A stretch of DNA of 6,959 bases from the NCBI GenBank assembly GCA_029268165.1, contig JAJUGM010000172.1, forward strand, positions 1 through 6,959, read 5' to 3'. Source of the stretch: Bacteroidota bacterium (GTDB taxonomy: Bacteria > Bacteroidota > Bacteroidia > Bacteroidales > UBA10428). Each line of letters opens with the position of its first letter. Position 1 is the stretch's first letter. Shown piece by piece: positions 6,757 to 6,959 of the stretch. The notes beneath the pieces were generated by a model, which saw only the letters and a list, made by a program, of their open reading frames with translations, had not been told where the DNA came from and searched no databases. The translations under genes were made by a program, and so were the position numbers.

Positions 6757-6959
6757 ATGTTTCGGAAATCACTCTTTAATAACATACTTGCTTTATTTTC
6801 AGTTGTTTTCATCTTTTCATGCTCTCAATATGAGAAATTACTGAAAAGTGATGATTACAACCTTAAGTATTCAAAAGCATTTGAATATTATAATAAAGGC
6901 GATTATATCAGATCGGCAACTCTTTTTGACCAGATTGCGCCTATATTCAGAGGGACAAA
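6757..6959 (+). CDS. bamD: BamD-like outer membrane protein assembly lipoprotein, 5' part only
   Basis: Only the first 67 codons lie in the window and the frame is open at the right edge. The N-terminus is a lipoprotein signal peptide: Arg3-Lys4, a hydrophobic stretch (10-20) and a lipobox ending IFSC with Cys22 as the lipidated residue. The next residues, SQYEKLLKSDDYNLKYSKA (23-41), then EYYNKGDYIRSATLFDQI (43-60) and PIFRGT, match what I know of Bacteroidota BamD: the first TPR-like helix pair after a short linker. BamD is a periplasm-facing lipoprotein of the outer membrane that helps BamA fold beta-barrel proteins. An in-frame ATG at 6724 would add 11 residues, including a cysteine, before this start. 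The shorter start is preferred because it gives a standard signal peptide and the -7-like element lies between the two. Another TPR lipoprotein is the main alternative. Confidence 0.85.
   Translation, partial: MFRKSLFNNILALFSVVFIFSCSQYEKLLKSDDYNLKYSKAFEYYNKGDYIRSATLFDQIAPIFRGT

Noticed and set aside
6724..6959. Longer start for the bamD-like gene at the in-frame ATG 6724
   Set aside because: It would place an extra charged and aromatic segment with a cysteine before an otherwise standard lipoprotein signal peptide, and an exact -7 element lies between the two ATGs.

Overview
This 6,959-base window looks like chromosomal DNA from a member of the Bacteroidota, probably a Bacteroidales-like lineage. 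It is AT-rich, with long A/T runs between genes. No gene start has a clear Shine-Dalgarno sequence. Two start regions carry exact matches to the Bacteroidota -7 promoter element TAnnTTTG. The gene set also fits: a BamD-like lipoprotein of the Bacteroidota type, a secreted transglutaminase-like protein with a long helical tail, and an alpha-oxoamine synthase of a type I associate with this phylum. No phage, IS, CRISPR, tRNA or rRNA signal was found.

Layout. Bases 1-640 hold no supportable gene, but contain a compact cluster of inverted repeats (about 170-263) that resembles a dispersed intergenic repeat. Next come a PhzF-family isomerase/epimerase (641-1438, +), biosynthetic arginine decarboxylase SpeA (1467-3362, -), a secreted transglutaminase-like protein (3486-5369, +), a PLP-dependent alpha-oxoamine synthase (5359-6615, -, GTG start), and the first 67 codons of a BamD-like outer-membrane assembly lipoprotein (6757 to the window end, +).

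Organisation. The strands alternate strictly (+ - + - +), so no two adjacent genes can share an operon. Two convergent junctions are very tight: 28 bp between phzF and speA, and an 11-bp overlap between the transglutaminase gene and the synthase gene. Two divergent intergenic regions of 123 and 141 bp must hold the promoters. The second has the best one: a -33 TTTG and a -7 TACTTTTG separated by 19 bp, driving the synthase.

How the genes relate. They appear to be independent housekeeping or accessory genes rather than one pathway: polyamine synthesis (SpeA), possible amino-acid-derived lipid or cofactor chemistry (the synthase), outer-membrane biogenesis (BamD), an envelope protein of unknown role (the transglutaminase-like protein) and a small-molecule isomerase of unknown substrate (PhzF family). 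I see no convincing new multi-gene system. The items most worth following are the nested inverted-repeat cluster, the unassigned substrate of the alpha-oxoamine synthase, and the roughly 400-residue uncharacterised tail of the transglutaminase-like protein.
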